A model generated the notes under the pieces. That model did no database searches and was not told the DNA's origin. It saw only the letters and a program-made list of their open reading frames with translations. Below are positions 63,471-64,000 of a DNA stretch of 64,000 bases, in pieces. Location of the stretch: assembly GCF_900129455.1 (NCBI RefSeq), contig NZ_FQVU01000002.1, positions 806,001 to 870,000 of the forward strand, written 5' to 3'. The number at the start of each line of letters is the position of its first letter. The first letter of the stretch is position 1. The DNA comes from Jatrophihabitans endophyticus (lineage in GTDB: Bacteria > Actinomycetota > Actinomycetes > Mycobacteriales > Jatrophihabitantaceae). The position numbers and the translations under genes were made by a program.

Positions 63471-64000
63471 ATGTTGCGTGCTCTCTACACCGGCATCAGC
63501 GGTCTGAACGCCCACCAGCAGATGCTCGACGTCACGGCGAACAACATCGCCAACGTCAACACCGTCGGCTTCAAGTCGTCCACCACCGTGTTCGAGGACG
63601 CGCTGAGCCAGACCCTGTCGGCCAGCGGCGCGAACTCCAACCAGGTCGGCCTCGGCGTCACCGTGACCGGCACGAACCTGAACTTCACCCAGGGCTCGCA
63701 GCAGGCCACCGGCGTGGCCAGCAACATGATGATCCGCGGCGACGGCTTCTTCATGCTGCAGTCGCCCAGCGGGCAGCAGACCTACACTCGCAACGGGGCC
63801 TTCACCCTCGACCAGAGCGGTCACCTCGTGACCGCCGACGGCTCGCAGGTCGAGGGCGCCGACGGCACGGTGCTGGACCTCTCCGCCCTGCAGAACGGCA
63901 CCTACAAGTCGTACACGATCGACGCGACCGGCACGGTCTACGGCGTGAACGCCAGCGGCAACACCGCGCTCGGCCAGGTCGGCCTCGCCACCTTCGCCAA
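63471..64000 (+). CDS. flgE: Flagellar hook protein FlgE (partial, cut by window end)
   Basis: The first 176 codons are present. LRALYTGISGLNAHQQMLDVTANNIANVNTVGFKSSTTVFEDALSQTL is the hook/rod N-terminus, and VASNMMIRGDGFFMLQSPSGQQTYTRNGAFTLDQSGHLVTADG the FlgE/FlgG block. By position after flgD and the FEDALSQ form, FlgE is most likely. CAGGAGGA lies 8 nt before the ATG. Confidence 0.9.
   Translation, partial: MLRALYTGISGLNAHQQMLDVTANNIANVNTVGFKSSTTVFEDALSQTLSASGANSNQVGLGVTVTGTNLNFTQGSQQATGVASNMMIRGDGFFMLQSPSGQQTYTRNGAFTLDQSGHLVTADGSQVEGADGTVLDLSALQNGTYKSYTIDATGTVYGVNASGNTALGQVGLATFA

Overview
The window is high-GC DNA (above 70% G+C by eye in most genes) from a flagellated, mycothiol-producing actinobacterium of class Actinomycetia. 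Evidence: a mycothiol synthase (MshD), the actinobacterial nitrogen regulator GlnR, the CysA2/SseC pair with its Cys-rich leader peptide, LmeA, many GTG/TTG starts, and many start codons sitting 6-9 nt after a TANNNT hexamer, as in leaderless actinobacterial transcripts. The order YgfZ - aminotransferase IV - nitrobindin - SseC - CysA2 - LmeA - GlnR - MshD - Pst resembles Mycobacterium tuberculosis Rv0811c-Rv0820, with several genes inserted. Species cannot be fixed from sequence alone.

Layout. 1-2085: accessory-looking DNA, a lower-GC stretch without genes and a frame-disrupted relaxase. 2086-10478: housekeeping and hypothetical genes (DUF1810, DUF1992, RlmA-like methyltransferase, YgfZ, Fur-family regulator, PabC-like lyase, AurF-like diiron protein with divergent TetR, nitrobindin, DsrE). 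10485-17858: sulfur, lipid and nitrogen genes (SseC, CysA2 with a Cys leader, LmeA, an integral membrane protein, a hydrolase, an acyl-CoA synthetase, GlnR, MshD). 17890-22156: phosphate transport operon pstSCAB behind two PHO-box-like repeats, with a perfect hairpin between pstS and pstC. 22171-25400: an ECF41-type sigma factor with its carboxymuconolactone-decarboxylase-like partner and a candidate self-recognised promoter, then a cholesterol-oxidase-like GMC enzyme. 25528-29405: surface, membrane and small-domain proteins. 29460-29651: tRNA-Arg(ACG) and tRNA-Ser(GCT). 29888-37266: secreted 5'-nucleotidase, TetR/MFS exporter pair, L-serine dehydratase, methyltransferase, siderophore-interacting protein. 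37263-45238: purB, purD, purA, an acyl-CoA synthetase, DUF3151 and fructose-bisphosphate aldolase; two clusters of one dispersed intergenic repeat lie here.

45319-64000 is one flagellar locus. On the minus strand are flgN-flgK-flgL-fliW and csrA. On the plus strand are fliA, fliC, fliD, fliS, a small FliT-position gene, then flgB-flgC-fliE-fliF-fliG-fliH-fliI-fliJ, a bifunctional peptidoglycan hydrolase, fliK, flgD and flgE (cut by the window end). The sigma factor FliA probably reads three promoters with the same form, TCAA/TCAG-N15-GCCGATNG, in front of flgN, fliC and flgB. CsrA and FliW probably set flagellin translation. Most junctions from fliG to flgD are 4-nt ATGA/GTGA overlaps, so translation is likely coupled.

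No prophage, transposase, CRISPR array or rRNA gene was seen. The least explained elements are the GACTGGCGA intergenic repeat family, a 12-codon ORF with a very strong ribosome binding site at 7521, and a 38-bp perfect palindrome at 10485.
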